Source: Moorena producens PAL-8-15-08-1
Lineage (GTDB): Bacteria; Cyanobacteriota; Cyanobacteriia; Cyanobacteriales; Coleofasciculaceae
Length of the DNA stretch: 35,548 bases
Assembly: GCF_001767235.1 (NCBI RefSeq)
Contig: NZ_CP017600.1
Coordinates: 1-35,548, forward strand
Direction of reading: 5' to 3'
Shown here: one piece after another, positions 1 through 8,029 of the stretch
How positions within the stretch are numbered: position 1 is the first letter of the stretch
Layout: each line of letters starts with the position of its first letter
Notes under the pieces: model-generated
What the model was told of the DNA's origin: nothing
Database searches by the model: none
What the model saw: the letters and a program-made list of their open reading frames with translations, nothing else
Program-made: the position numbers and the translations under genes

Positions 1-182
1 GTTTCCTCCTCTATAGAGGTGGCCTGTCCAGACTCAATCAAGTACCAGGCAGACCTGGATATTCCTGCTATTTTAGATAATTTTGATACACCTCCCTTTA
101 CCCCTTTCCTCAGTTTTTTCATGGTTTGAGGGAGATTCTTGATTGTTACTGTTTTTGAGCTATGAACCTCGACACTGCTCAT
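1..182 (-). CDS. XRE-like HTH regulator, N-terminus (partial)
   Basis: The reading frame starts with ATG at 182 and runs off the left edge of the window, so only about 60 residues are visible. After a basic stretch (KKLRKGVKGG) comes a Cro/C1-type helix-turn-helix: LSKIAGISRSAWYLIESGQ, where 'SKIAGIS' and 'WYLIESG' fit the turn and recognition helix of XRE proteins. The gene diverges from a strong plus-strand promoter starting at 254 and from the CTTATGT repeat array at 587-818, so it may regulate this region. The HTH call rests on the motif. The rest of the protein, its length and its target are unknown. Confidence 0.75.
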   Translation of the reverse strand, partial: MSSVEVHSSKTVTIKNLPQTMKKLRKGVKGGVSKLSKIAGISRSAWYLIESGQATSIEEE

Positions 183-253
183 ATCTAGCATTAAATTACT
201 ATACACTACTTCTTACAAAGTATAGTCGGCTTGACAAATTTTGTCCAAAGTAG

Positions 254-282
254 TTGACACTTTTTAAATTCCACGCTATTAT
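254..282 (+). promoter_or_regulatory. Strong sigma-70-type promoter
   Basis: TTGACA at 254-259 and TATTAT at 277-282 are separated by exactly 17 bases. Transcription would start near 289, where two overlapping ATG codons (289 and 293) occur, so any product begun there would be almost leaderless. It could equally drive a leader RNA through the repeat array into the HTH gene at 920. Confidence 0.7.
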
Positions 283-292
283 TGGTACATGG

Positions 293-400
293 ATGAAAAA
301 GCGAGCACAAAGACCTCCAAATCGCGTGCCCGCTTTAGTAGACCCAGAATCAACTGGCCTAGACTCATTATTACTGTTTCTAGGCCACCACAGCACCTAG
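293..400 (+). CDS. Possible small ORF (35 aa) behind the promoter
   Basis: ATG at 293 opens 35 codons beginning MKKRAQRPPNRVPALVDPE and ending at TAG 398-400. It starts about 11 bases after the -10 element at 277-282, so a leaderless or near-leaderless message would be needed. Just past the stop, beyond a run of seven A, another frame reads KKDRKGNEVINAPTAA before a stop, which could be the frameshifted remainder of one roughly 50-residue protein. No family is recognised. This may be a non-coding leader. Confidence 0.22.
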   Translation: MKKRAQRPPNRVPALVDPESTGLDSLLLFLGHHST

Positions 401-586
401 ACAAAAAAAGGATCGTAAAGGCAATGAGGTTATCAATGCTCCTACTGCTGCGTGACATTAGCTGCGCTATGGCAACAGTCCTGATAATCCGTCATTTATG
501 TATTGGAAATCTTTAGCGCCGATAGAGTAACGAACTTTGGCTCTACCGCTAACTTGACTTTCTTTTACTATTTGATTTCTTCTGTA

Positions 587-818
587 GCCCTACATAACGC
601 CTATGTCGGGCAGACAAAAGGCGAAAAAGTGCTTATGTCTACCTACAAAACTCTTATGTCGGGTAGACATAAGCTTCAGGAAAACTTGAAAAAATCTATT
701 AACTAGTGGCACTAAAGGAACACGTACTGTTGTTCTTTGATTCATTTCTGATTTTGCCCTGCATAAGATTCAAGTTTTCGCCTAAGTGCTCTTTATGTAA
801 GGTTCCGCCCTACATAAG
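587..818. repeat. Iteron-like array of CTTATGT / ACATAAG motifs
   Basis: At least seven copies of one core occur in both orientations: GCCCTACATAA (587), CCTATGTCGGGCAGAC (600), GCTTATGTCTACC (631), the perfect inverted repeat CTTATGTC-GGGTA-GACATAAG (653-673), GCCCTGCATAAG (756), CTTTATGTAAGG (791) and GCCCTACATAAG (807). Such arrays serve as operators, plasmid iterons or partition centromeres. The array lies between an XRE gene and an HTH gene. A related 14-bp hairpin occurs at 11030-11061. The stretch 401-919 has no convincing gene. Confidence 0.6.
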
Positions 819-919
819 AGAAAAAATGAGCCTGTTTGAGCACCAAAAGAGGTCTTTTAGGCTTGATTTCCTGGCAAGGGCATCTTCTCTTAAGTAAGTT
901 GTTACCTCGTAAAAGTGAC

Positions 920-1402
920 ATGCCAGCTAAAAATATAACATACCATACTGAGACTTACGTCGCAAACCCGGTAGTCACTCTCGCTGTTATGACTACTCAA
1001 CCGTACAAGAGTGGACTAGACATAACGGCTCAAATTTACTCCAATTTCTTCTCGAACAATCCTCTTCGGAAGATGACAAGAACTGAGGTGGCGAATTTGC
1101 TCGATGTTTGTCGTCAAACTATCTATGATTGGCAAACTCAAGTGATAGACCCAGCCCCTCACGAGCATGCAGTAATTATTAGCGGAGAGTTTTACTCCAA
1201 GAACAATAAGCGCCCTAGAAAAAGACTAAGAGGACTAAGTGTCCACCAAGTCTTTATCTTCTGGTTGATATCTCAAATCATGCTAGTTGTAACGACCTAC
1301 GATGCAGCTATCCCGCTGTTGGGTCGCATGTTAGAGATGTTTCCAAAAGAAGATTTTGATGTTCAATTGTCTAAGTATTTGAAGCGACATCGCCATTATT
1401 AA
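920..1402 (+). CDS. HTH DNA-binding protein
   Basis: About 160 residues from ATG 920. The frame is open from 836, and another ATG lies at 989; no strong ribosome site decides between 920 and 989. Residues near TRTEVANLLDVCRQTIYDW form a clear helix-turn-helix of the MerR/Xis or phage-repressor kind. The next part is basic (NNKRPRKRLRGL), and a hydrophobic segment (VFIFWLISQIMLVV) may be a buried helix or membrane contact. The gene follows the CTTATGT repeat array directly and its stop lies 12 bases before the next start, so it likely leads the operon and may bind the array. Function is inferred from fold and position only. Confidence 0.6.
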   Translation: MPAKNITYHTETYVANPVVTLAVMTTQPYKSGLDITAQIYSNFFSNNPLRKMTRTEVANLLDVCRQTIYDWQTQVIDPAPHEHAVIISGEFYSKNNKRPRKRLRGLSVHQVFIFWLISQIMLVVTTYDAAIPLLGRMLEMFPKEDFDVQLSKYLKRHRHY

Positions 1403-1414
1403 GGAGTTTGAATT

Positions 1415-2131
1415 ATGTCAGTAATCACAATTGCTGAAGCCATTGAAGATCTTGCCACCGGACAAGGGGTAACAGAAGAACAAGCACGGGAAACTGTCTT
1501 GGCAGTATGCAAGCAGTACAATATCGATCCATCTGATGACAAGATTGATTACAACCTAGTACTCAAAGCAGACAAAGGGCTAACTGCGGTAAATAAAGGC
1601 ATCAATAAAGCGATCGCTGCCTCCAACTCTACTCAGGACAAAGGTGGGTCTCTTACTCATCAAGAGGTAAAAGATGAGGCGATGACCTTTGTTCAAGAAG
1701 AGCTGCATCTAGCTGGAGTGGATAATTTCCCTTTAAAGGTGATGGTCAACCGAATTGACAACGCCATCATGGATGGTATTCAGCTTGCTGATGCAACTGA
1801 CGCAGCCCGAAGGGAAGCCTTTGTCAGAAGGACAAACCAAAATAACGTCACCTTCTACAACGAGTTAATGGAAGTAGAGCAGCAGTCCCGTGAAGAGGGT
1901 GCAGAAGTTGCTGATGCTATCACAGAAAAAGGGCTTGAGTTTCACATAGAAGGTGTAGAGTCGAATGTTGACCGCCACAATGTAACCCTTAAGCAGCGAC
2001 GAGTTAATCAGAAATGTCGAAAGCTGAGCAAAACTACTTTGACGCAACAGGTACAGGCTGACCGTCGGAACCGAAATGCGATCGCTGAAGCTACAGCTTA
2101 CCTAGACGATTTAGAAGCAGAAATTGTCTAA
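1415..2131 (+). CDS. Unknown 238-aa plasmid protein
   Basis: ATG 1415 has a good ribosome site (AAGGAG, 7 bases upstream). The protein is acidic and helix-rich, with no membrane segment and no motif I recognise. Its centre (roughly residues 80-160) is rich in Glu/Gln and looks like coiled coil. The C-terminal third is basic (LKQRRVNQKCRKLSK), which could contact nucleic acid. A terminator follows 10 bases after the stop, yet the next gene starts 49 bases on with its own strong ribosome site, so read-through may set its relative amount. Codon use and HIP1 sites match the neighbours, which supports real coding. Confidence 0.7.
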   Translation: MSVITIAEAIEDLATGQGVTEEQARETVLAVCKQYNIDPSDDKIDYNLVLKADKGLTAVNKGINKAIAASNSTQDKGGSLTHQEVKDEAMTFVQEELHLAGVDNFPLKVMVNRIDNAIMDGIQLADATDAARREAFVRRTNQNNVTFYNELMEVEQQSREEGAEVADAITEKGLEFHIEGVESNVDRHNVTLKQRRVNQKCRKLSKTTLTQQVQADRRNRNAIAEATAYLDDLEAEIV

Positions 2132-2140
2132 TTCATCACG

Positions 2141-2163
2141 ACCCGGCACCCGCCGGGTTTTCC
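2141..2163 (+). terminator. Rho-independent terminator inside the operon
   Basis: ACCCGGC (2141-2147) pairs perfectly with GCCGGGT (2152-2158) across a four-base loop and runs into TTTTCC. It separates the 238-aa gene from the membrane-protein genes downstream. Confidence 0.75.
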
Positions 2164-2179
2164 TGTTTAGGAGGTAGAA

Positions 2180-2650
2180 ATGATCAATAAATTCTATTTG
2201 GCATCTATTACCTGTACTAGCGTCGGTTCTTTGTTCTTAGCTAGCAGCGTTTGGACTAGTGGACAAAAAGATTTGGCTCAACATGAACGAATCTCTAAAA
2301 CTAAACAGGCTTACGCCATCAAGTCAGCAAAAGTAAAAGAAGAAAAAGCCTTTGCTGATGTTCGTGCTCAGAATCAAATGGTTCGGCCATCTAAGAAGTG
2401 GGCACTTAACAGATACAAATATAACTCGGCTGATCCAGTCTTTCCCTCAATGTTTGATCGCCAATGGTTGAACAACCTAGGAAACAACTCCCCAGATGGG
2501 ATTGCAGTGGTCTTAGACTCCAGCCATTTATGCGTAGGGGTCTCTTTGTCTTCTGATTCCCCTGGAAAAGATGGCCGGTTCTACTTCTTAGGATCCAAGG
2601 ATCCAGCCGTCGCTAGTTATGCCAAGTCCATGTGCCAAGAACACGGTTAA
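2180..2650 (+). CDS. Small membrane-anchored or exported protein
   Basis: 156 residues from ATG 2180, preceded by TAGGAGGT at good spacing. The N-terminus (residues 5-27, FYLASITCTSVGSLFLASSV) is a single hydrophobic segment after a short basic start, so the protein is anchored or secreted. Residues 35-65 are Lys/Glu-rich and probably coiled. The C-terminal domain has two cysteines and no recognised motif. It sits 17 bases before the next membrane gene and in the same direction as the ATPase at 3418, which suggests one membrane complex. Family unknown. Confidence 0.65.
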   Translation: MINKFYLASITCTSVGSLFLASSVWTSGQKDLAQHERISKTKQAYAIKSAKVKEEKAFADVRAQNQMVRPSKKWALNRYKYNSADPVFPSMFDRQWLNNLGNNSPDGIAVVLDSSHLCVGVSLSSDSPGKDGRFYFLGSKDPAVASYAKSMCQEHG

Positions 2651-2666
2651 TTAAGGAGTCAAAACA

Positions 2667-3344
2667 GTGCCTAGACAAATCAGACGAGTACAATCTTCCG
2701 CTAGCCGCTTAAGCTATTTGGAGAAATCGGAAAAAATTAACAATGATACTCCTTTTCTTGCGCGCCACATAATCCGAGTCAACCGCTGGATATTCAAAGG
2801 ACTTGGGTCTGTTGGTCTGTTCATTGTCACGACAGCGGAAAACTTATTAAGTCCCAACGGTTGTTTGCTATTGGGAGGTTTTTGCGCGATCGCTGGGCTT
2901 ATCATTTCTGCTGACACCTATTACCAGCAGATAACAGGAATCCCTCTACTTCCGTTCTTTGAGACGTCTTGGATTGAACCTGTTCAGTATCGCAAGCTGA
3001 GTTTTTGGTTATCTTTTCAGCTGTTATTTTCCACGGGAATCTCTTTAGCGGTAGATTGGATTCAATCCTTAGCTTTTGTTGCCAACTTAGTCCCCAAAGT
3101 TAGCAAGTTATCTAAAACTCAAAAAATAATCCTTACCCGTATTGGGTTGGCAGCTTATGTGGTGGAAATAATGTTCACTTTAGGATCTAGGCCGCTAACT
3201 GGACTTGGTACTTATCAGAAACTGGCCGTGTTCTTGTATAACGTGGCCAGTGTTTTTGGAGCTGAGACTGGAATGGCATTAGCCATCATCTCCAGGGAAA
3301 ACATGGAGAAAGCCATTAGTAGCCACAAGAGTGTTACCGATTAA
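2667..3344 (+). CDS. Multi-pass membrane protein, unknown family
   Basis: The start is GTG 2667, chosen because AAGGAG lies 8 bases upstream and the previous gene stops at 2650. The 225 residues begin with a basic cytoplasmic stretch (PRQIRRVQSSASRLSYLEK) and carry about four hydrophobic segments: roughly 55-90, 112-135, 155-175 and 185-205. No catalytic motif is visible. Downstream is the 8-bp inverted repeat CATTGAAG/CTTCAATG (about 3365-3392), possibly a weak terminator. Position suggests it is the membrane partner of the ATPase at 3418. Confidence 0.65.
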   Translation: MPRQIRRVQSSASRLSYLEKSEKINNDTPFLARHIIRVNRWIFKGLGSVGLFIVTTAENLLSPNGCLLLGGFCAIAGLIISADTYYQQITGIPLLPFFETSWIEPVQYRKLSFWLSFQLLFSTGISLAVDWIQSLAFVANLVPKVSKLSKTQKIILTRIGLAAYVVEIMFTLGSRPLTGLGTYQKLAVFLYNVASVFGAETGMALAIISRENMEKAISSHKSVTD

Positions 3345-3417
3345 AAAATCTCCTAACTAAAGTGCATTGAAGGCAGACAGCTGACTTCAATGTACTCCAC
3401 TTCCGATTGTCGGCAAC

Positions 3418-5472
3418 TTGATCCATATCCATTATAATCTCATGTTTAACGAAGGGAACGCTAGAAAATTTGAAGAGATTGTTGATGTAGAAGCTTACGT
3501 TACAGATCGAATTTCTTTACTTGGTAAAAAGGCAATGAAAGAAAGGGGGTTGTGCGATTTATCTAAAATGTACGGAGGAGTTTTGGCTGCGGCTTCTTAT
3601 TTTTCTGCTATGTCAATACCTGGAGGACAAATAATAACCGCTACATCGTTAATGGGGTATATCATAGCAGTTTATGGGGATTACGCTTCCACTGGGAAAT
3701 TCCGAATGCTTCCTAGTCGAAGAACACTCGGAGGATTAAGCAAGGACGAAGAATCAGATGAAACTGACTTTGTGTCATTAAACAAGGACTACGAAGAAGA
3801 TATTTCATACCTAAATCAGAGGGAACAGATAGAAGCTAAGTTCATTAATATCTATTTTGATGAGCTATGTGAGGAGTTAGAGCAACTACCAATAAGCGGC
3901 AGAGCCAAGAAATATCAGCAGGTCATAGATAGTATTTACTCCAGAAAGAAGCAGTCGAAGTATTATCAATACTTTGAGGCAAGAAGATGTCACAACCTTA
4001 AATTTGTTGAAGCAGAAATCGAGTCTATGAATAATAGACCAATAAAGAGAGTAAGAGAAATAGAAAACGATTACTTAACTCCAGAGAAGCAACGAGAGCT
4101 TTTTATTGAAGGGACTGAACAACGGTGTGATGAGTCTCCTGTTGTCTCAGTAAACACAGCAGAAGAGAATCCCCCAAGATATGGTTTTACTGGTTACCAA
4201 TCCATGGCTAAGGAGTGGCATCATTGCACTTTCACGATCGCAGGTCAAGGAACTGGAAAAACTGAGCTTTATTACTGGTTAAGTCTGTTGTTGACTAAGA
4301 AAGGGGTGAGAGTCTTCTATTTGAATCTAGCCTCTAAGAGACAGGACAAAGGAAGAGTCTGGGAGAATCATTCAACCTGCGTCAGAGCTGACCTAAGAAA
4401 AATAGTAAACCCCCAGCAAGCTAAAGCTGTGATAAAGGAAGCTTTTGAATTACTTCAAGAATATGATGCATGCGAAGATGACAAATTTCTAATAATTGAC
4501 GAGGCAAATGTTACGTTCTTGAAAAAACATAATTACGCCAAAGAACAGTCTGAGTTCCGCAGTTATCTAATAGCCATGATTGGGGATCTTATTTCAACGG
4601 GAGGCAAAGGACGTCAGTCTATCCACGCGCTAAACCAAGGATTAAAAGCTGGAACAATGGTACAGGACTTACTCCCGCTGTTCAAATCGATGAGACTTAA
4701 CTATATGACAATAGCCCCAGGAGAAAAAGTTTATGCGGAGGATAGAGACCAATGGATAACTCATGACGATCAGACTAGGCGAGACATAGTTAACAATTTT
4801 GAAAAAGAATGCTCGAAGCCTCCTATGGGTTTAGGAGATCCAAGGATTATGCAATTTAATGGAATCTGGTATCCCACTGGAAGCAAGGCTGATCTAGGGT
4901 TTTCTGAGGAAGGATCAAAACTTAGTACTCCAGTAGACCTTTCGGCTCAAAAAAAAACGTCAAAAATAGATCAACTGCTGAAAGACCTAGACGATACCGG
5001 TAGCCCTGACTTATGGACTTTCTCTGAGAAACAGTTTCCTCCTCTACCTACTTCAGATTTGAAACGTCGCTTCATTGAGATTCTTTCGACTCGACTGGAG
5101 CAGGATAACACTGAACTAGCCAATAAATACTCCAAAAATAGAGGGGAGGAGTTTTTCAAGTATGATGGTCGATATTCGTACCCAAGCAGAGAAGAGAAAG
5201 AGTATGAAACTCGTTTATTGACTGATTTTCGTTGCTGCCTCTGTCAGAAAAGAACGGAAGATATTGAGGTTCACCGTCTTTCTTATTTAGGGGAAGAAGA
5301 TCAGGTAGGAGATAATATGGTTCCCTTGTGTGAAGGGTGTCATGATGAGGCTCACGAGGCCAGCAACTGGAACTTAGATCTTGAGTCTATTTGGGGGTCT
5401 AGTCAAATAGAAAGTTTTACCAGAAGAGTTAAGCTAGGACTGAATTACTTGACCAAAAACGTTCAAGATTGA
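3418..5472 (+). CDS. Membrane-associated P-loop ATPase with C-terminal HNH-type domain
   Basis: The frame opens at TTG 3418; ATG 3442 is the alternative, and neither has a clear ribosome site. Residues 50-90 contain hydrophobic segments that could be membrane helices. A Walker A motif lies at 275-282 (AGQGTGKT) and a Walker B at about 357-362 (FLIIDE), giving a RecA/FtsK/VirD4-like motor layout. The C-terminus has a four-Cys HNH-like core: C606/C609 (CLC), the segment VHRLSY with H619, and C638-x2-C641-H642 with H646 (LCEGCHDEAH). HNH enzymes usually have HH where this has H619-R620, so catalysis is uncertain. It follows two membrane-protein genes. An ATPase joined to an HNH module suggests DNA transfer, packaging or defence. 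The exact family is not recognised. Confidence 0.7.
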   Translation: MIHIHYNLMFNEGNARKFEEIVDVEAYVTDRISLLGKKAMKERGLCDLSKMYGGVLAAASYFSAMSIPGGQIITATSLMGYIIAVYGDYASTGKFRMLPSRRTLGGLSKDEESDETDFVSLNKDYEEDISYLNQREQIEAKFINIYFDELCEELEQLPISGRAKKYQQVIDSIYSRKKQSKYYQYFEARRCHNLKFVEAEIESMNNRPIKRVREIENDYLTPEKQRELFIEGTEQRCDESPVVSVNTAEENPPRYGFTGYQSMAKEWHHCTFTIAGQGTGKTELYYWLSLLLTKKGVRVFYLNLASKRQDKGRVWENHSTCVRADLRKIVNPQQAKAVIKEAFELLQEYDACEDDKFLIIDEANVTFLKKHNYAKEQSEFRSYLIAMIGDLISTGGKGRQSIHALNQGLKAGTMVQDLLPLFKSMRLNYMTIAPGEKVYAEDRDQWITHDDQTRRDIVNNFEKECSKPPMGLGDPRIMQFNGIWYPTGSKADLGFSEEGSKLSTPVDLSAQKKTSKIDQLLKDLDDTGSPDLWTFSEKQFPPLPTSDLKRRFIEILSTRLEQDNTELANKYSKNRGEEFFKYDGRYSYPSREEKEYETRLLTDFRCCLCQKRTEDIEVHRLSYLGEEDQVGDNMVPLCEGCHDEAHEASNWNLDLESIWGSSQIESFTRRVKLGLNYLTKNVQD

Positions 5473-5511
5473 AACAAATCACGGGGGAGTGGTTTCAAAT
5501 CATGAAAAAGT

Positions 5512-5560
5512 AAATCACGAGGGGATTGAATGCTCGCATCAACTAATCCCCTCGTGATTT
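5512..5560. terminator. Perfect 16-bp inverted repeat
   Basis: AAATCACGAGGGGATT (5512-5527) is the exact reverse complement of 5545-5560, with a 17-base loop. It sits just after the ATPase gene and has no strong T-run, so it could be a terminator, an RNA processing stem or a protein site. A partial copy (AAATCACGGGGGA) lies upstream at about 5476. Confidence 0.55.
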
Positions 5561-5642
5561 GATCTAAGTGCCGTGCTTTCCTTATTGAGAACTGGAATCA
5601 ATCGAAAACACGGGGAACAATCCACCTATAGGAAAGGTAGGA

Positions 5643-5788
5643 TGGCTCAGAACAGTCGAAAATTAACTAGTTCGTTGTCTGCTGTTTCAGCAGCAAGGGG
5701 GGCTTCAGTGGCCTTTTTTAAATTGTGTTTTTGTTGTCAATTGGAAACAGGGAAGAATAGGTGTGTACTTCACATCTCCGTCAGTTAG
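5643..5788 (+). CDS. Possible short leader ORF before the nuclease gene
   Basis: ATG 5643 follows GGAAAGG and opens 48 codons ending at TAG 5786-5788, directly abutting ATG 5789 of the nuclease gene. Stop-start contact of this kind allows translational coupling. The peptide has no recognised family and is Ser- and Cys-containing. It may instead be an untranslated leader. Confidence 0.28.
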
Positions 5789-6373
5789 ATGAGCAAAAAG
5801 CGAATTGTTATTTATTCTGAGATCGCCACAGTTATCCTGATTATCGTACTGTTGATAATGTCAGTGATCACCCAGAAAAAGTCTCCAAGTACTAGTAAAA
5901 GTTATCCAATAATATATAAATCAATAGCTCATTTACCTACGTGTAGTGTCAAACCAGGTTCAGTTTATGATGGGGACACTATCAGAGTCATATGCGACTC
6001 CGAAGAGAAGAAGATCAGATTTGCCTGTGTTGACGCCCCCGAGAAGGCTCAACTTCTCGGCATCGAAAGCCGAGATCATCTGAGGAAAGTCTTAGAAGAT
6101 GGCAGAATGAAAGTCAAAGTGGATGCTATCACCACTGACCGATATGGCCGTACTGTGGCTGAGCTTTGGGTAAATCGGGGAGACGACTGGTCATTAGTTC
6201 AATCTATCCAATCTTCGGATGGTATGGTTTGGGGGTACGAAGCTTATAAATCGGATTGTCCAAATTGGGATGCCATTGTTTCTACTCAACGACGAGCACA
6301 GTCGGCTAGAATTGGTGTTTGGGCTGGCAAATCTGTTCCTCCATGGGAGTGGAGGAAGGGTAGCCGGCGTTAA
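5789..6373 (+). CDS. Membrane-anchored thermonuclease (staphylococcal nuclease family)
   Basis: 194 residues. A single hydrophobic anchor (about 9-29) is followed by a Ser/Thr-rich linker and an SNase domain (about 53-190). The family signatures are all present: VYDGDTIRV (metal-binding Asp), IRFACVDAPE (Arg, Asp and Glu of the active site), DRYGRTVAEL (second catalytic Arg) and a C-terminal PWEWRKG. Such enzymes cleave DNA and RNA with Ca2+ to 3'-phosphate ends. The anchor places the active domain outside the cytoplasm, where it could degrade incoming or extracellular nucleic acid. It starts immediately after a short ORF and precedes the ParB-like gene by 21 bases, probably in one transcript. 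SNase genes are common on cyanobacterial plasmids (family knowledge). Confidence 0.9.
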   Translation: MSKKRIVIYSEIATVILIIVLLIMSVITQKKSPSTSKSYPIIYKSIAHLPTCSVKPGSVYDGDTIRVICDSEEKKIRFACVDAPEKAQLLGIESRDHLRKVLEDGRMKVKVDAITTDRYGRTVAELWVNRGDDWSLVQSIQSSDGMVWGYEAYKSDCPNWDAIVSTQRRAQSARIGVWAGKSVPPWEWRKGSRR

Positions 6374-6394
6374 AGGAAATCACAGAGCGATCAA

Positions 6395-7822
6395 ATGGTA
6401 TCCCAACTTGAAATTTTTTTCGTCACCGGGGATGAAGTTCAAATCCTTGACGGAAGGTACAAGGGGCAGACTGGCGTAGTTGCCAATGAGAAACCTAGCA
6501 CATCCTATCAGAAGGCTAGGATCTGCGTTAACCTGTCCCAGGGTATCAAATGGTTCAAGCGGGACCAGTTGGAGAAAATTACATCAGTTAACGAAGAAAC
6601 TAAGTCATCTGAGCAAGTTGAATCACCAGTTAACGAGAAAGCTGACTCAGATGATTCAGCTGAGCTAGAGGTAAGTAGTACAGCTCAATCAGAAGTAACT
6701 TATCAATGGCTTGACCCAAACTCAATAGAGCTAGAACATGGCACTCAATCACGGACAGCGACTGATGAGAAAGCGATCGCACGATATTCCTTAGAAATGG
6801 AAGAGGATCGTTGGGACTGGCAACACGACCCCCCAGTGATTTTCGATGATGGTAAAACTAAGCGTCCAGGTGATGGACACCACCGAATCAAAGCAGCAGC
6901 ACTAGCCGAGCAGCAGATTCTGTGTGAAGTCCGCATCGGAAGCTTGATTGATACTATCCGCTACAGCTGCTCTTCCAACCAGCGCCCGACCTTACACCGC
7001 ACCAATGCTGATAAGCGGCGGGCGGTTGAGATGATGTTCCAGACATTGATTGAAGAGTTTGGATCATTAGATGCCATTCCCCGTAGCCAAGGCGGTAAGC
7101 GAAAAGGTCTAGATTGGACTAACCGCCGAATCGCTGAACACGTTGGTGTGAGTGCTAGGACAGTAGATAATATTTATTTAGAACTAGAACTAACCGCGAA
7201 AATTGCGCAGTTCACAGAGGGCGATCGCGTTGAAGTAATAGAAGACAAAAATCTACCCGATTGGGCATCACCGGGCAAACTTGGGACAGTCAGCGGCAAA
7301 GATAAAAAACTGGGGCTGCTGGTAAATTGGGATAACGATACTCCACAACACATCCATCCAGATAAAGTACAGCAAACTGATTTACCCAATCCAAACCCTA
7401 CTCCAGCACCAAAGAGTAACGAACCCGCTCAGGTTCCTACTCCAGCACCAAAGAGTAACGAACCCGCTCCTGCTCCTACCCCACCACCAAAGAGTAAACA
7501 AGAGGTAGAACAGGTGGCTGCACCAGTACTTAATAGAAAGGACTCACAAGTACCCCCTGATGTCCCCCCTGAGGTACCCCACAACCCAGCACCAGTGCTT
7601 GATGAAAGTGAAGAGTTTTTCACTATCGAACTCTCGCCTGAATCAGAGACAGACGTATATATAGAGGATATTGCTACAGTCGTGATCAATAATGCTGAGC
7701 ATTTTGCTGAGCATTTTTCCCCTAACCAAGTCCGGGTGATATTGGAAGCACTGGTGGCTAAACATGGGATGGGCATGATCGATGACATCCTTAATAGTTT
7801 GGAGCAGCAACAAGTTGGTTGA
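6395..7822 (+). CDS. ParB/sulfiredoxin-like protein with KOW-type and HTH domains
   Basis: 475 residues. Order: an N-terminal KOW-like module (about 8-55, GDEVQILDGRYKGQTGVV), a Glu/Ser linker, a ParB/Srx-type core (about 105-190) with the signature PGDGHHRIKAA, a helix-turn-helix (about 235-258, RRIAEHVGVSARTVDNIY), a second KOW/SH3-like module (about 265-315, EGDRVEVIEDK... GKLGTVSG), a Pro-rich linker with in-frame 39-bp tandem repeats from 7397 (PTPAPKSNEPA), and a helical C-terminus. ParB-like cores with this HHRIKAA signature act in plasmid partition, regulation or CTP/ATP-dependent switching. No ParA is seen nearby, so a regulatory or 'ParB-like nuclease' role is as likely as segregation. 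Confidence 0.8.
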   Translation: MVSQLEIFFVTGDEVQILDGRYKGQTGVVANEKPSTSYQKARICVNLSQGIKWFKRDQLEKITSVNEETKSSEQVESPVNEKADSDDSAELEVSSTAQSEVTYQWLDPNSIELEHGTQSRTATDEKAIARYSLEMEEDRWDWQHDPPVIFDDGKTKRPGDGHHRIKAAALAEQQILCEVRIGSLIDTIRYSCSSNQRPTLHRTNADKRRAVEMMFQTLIEEFGSLDAIPRSQGGKRKGLDWTNRRIAEHVGVSARTVDNIYLELELTAKIAQFTEGDRVEVIEDKNLPDWASPGKLGTVSGKDKKLGLLVNWDNDTPQHIHPDKVQQTDLPNPNPTPAPKSNEPAQVPTPAPKSNEPAPAPTPPPKSKQEVEQVAAPVLNRKDSQVPPDVPPEVPHNPAPVLDESEEFFTIELSPESETDVYIEDIATVVINNAEHFAEHFSPNQVRVILEALVAKHGMGMIDDILNSLEQQQVG

Positions 7823-7873
7823 AGCTGGCTCAGAAGATTGCTATAACCCGTGACTAGGCGACAACATTAAAGT

Positions 7874-7950
7874 TGGTGGCGGGGGTGAGAATTGCACTCA
7901 CTGATTTCAGGCTTATGAGACCTATGAGCCACTTTTGCTCCATCCCCGCA
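7874..7950 (-). tRNA. tRNA-Met(CAT), initiator-like
   Basis: 77 bases including an encoded CCA. Acceptor TGCGGGG pairs with CCCCGCC except for an unpaired U1-C72, which resembles the 1-72 mismatch that marks bacterial initiator tRNA. The anticodon loop is CTCATAA (CAT). The D stem GAGC/GCTC closes a short loop, and the T loop is TGCAATT rather than the usual TTCAAAT. The anticodon stem (TAGGT/GCCTG) lacks the three G-C pairs of true initiators. It may be a diverged plasmid-borne initiator-type tRNA or a decaying gene. Confidence 0.65.
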
Positions 7951-7951
7951 A

Positions 7952-8025
7952 TACCCCTGACAGGATTTGAACCTGCAAAAAACCCGTTTTAAGTGGGTCA
8001 TGTCTCCCAATTGCATCACAGGGGC
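7952..8025 (-). tRNA. tRNA with TAA anticodon (Leu-type reading), no long variable arm
   Basis: 74 bases: acceptor GCCCCTG/CAGGGGT (G1-U72 wobble), D loop containing GGG, anticodon stem ACCCA/CGGGT with one mismatch at its base, loop CTTAAAA giving anticodon TAA, and a canonical T arm GCAGG-TTCAAAT-CCTGT. Bacterial tRNA-Leu(UAA) normally has a long variable arm, but here the variable region is about five T. No CCA is encoded. The identity is therefore odd: it may be a class I tRNA with a mutated anticodon, or a pseudo-tRNA. Confidence 0.6.
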
Positions 8026-8029
8026 AAGA

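Noticed and set aside
199..396. 65-codon minus-strand ORF
   Set aside because: It overlaps the strong plus-strand promoter, has no start signal and a random-looking translation.
6745..7788. Minus-strand ORFs opposite the ParB-like gene
   Set aside because: The plus strand carries KOW, ParB-like and HTH motifs; these are complements.
6395..7822. True ParB of a ParAB partition system
   Set aside because: Not accepted as such: no ParA gene or parS set is seen nearby, so only 'ParB-like' is claimed.
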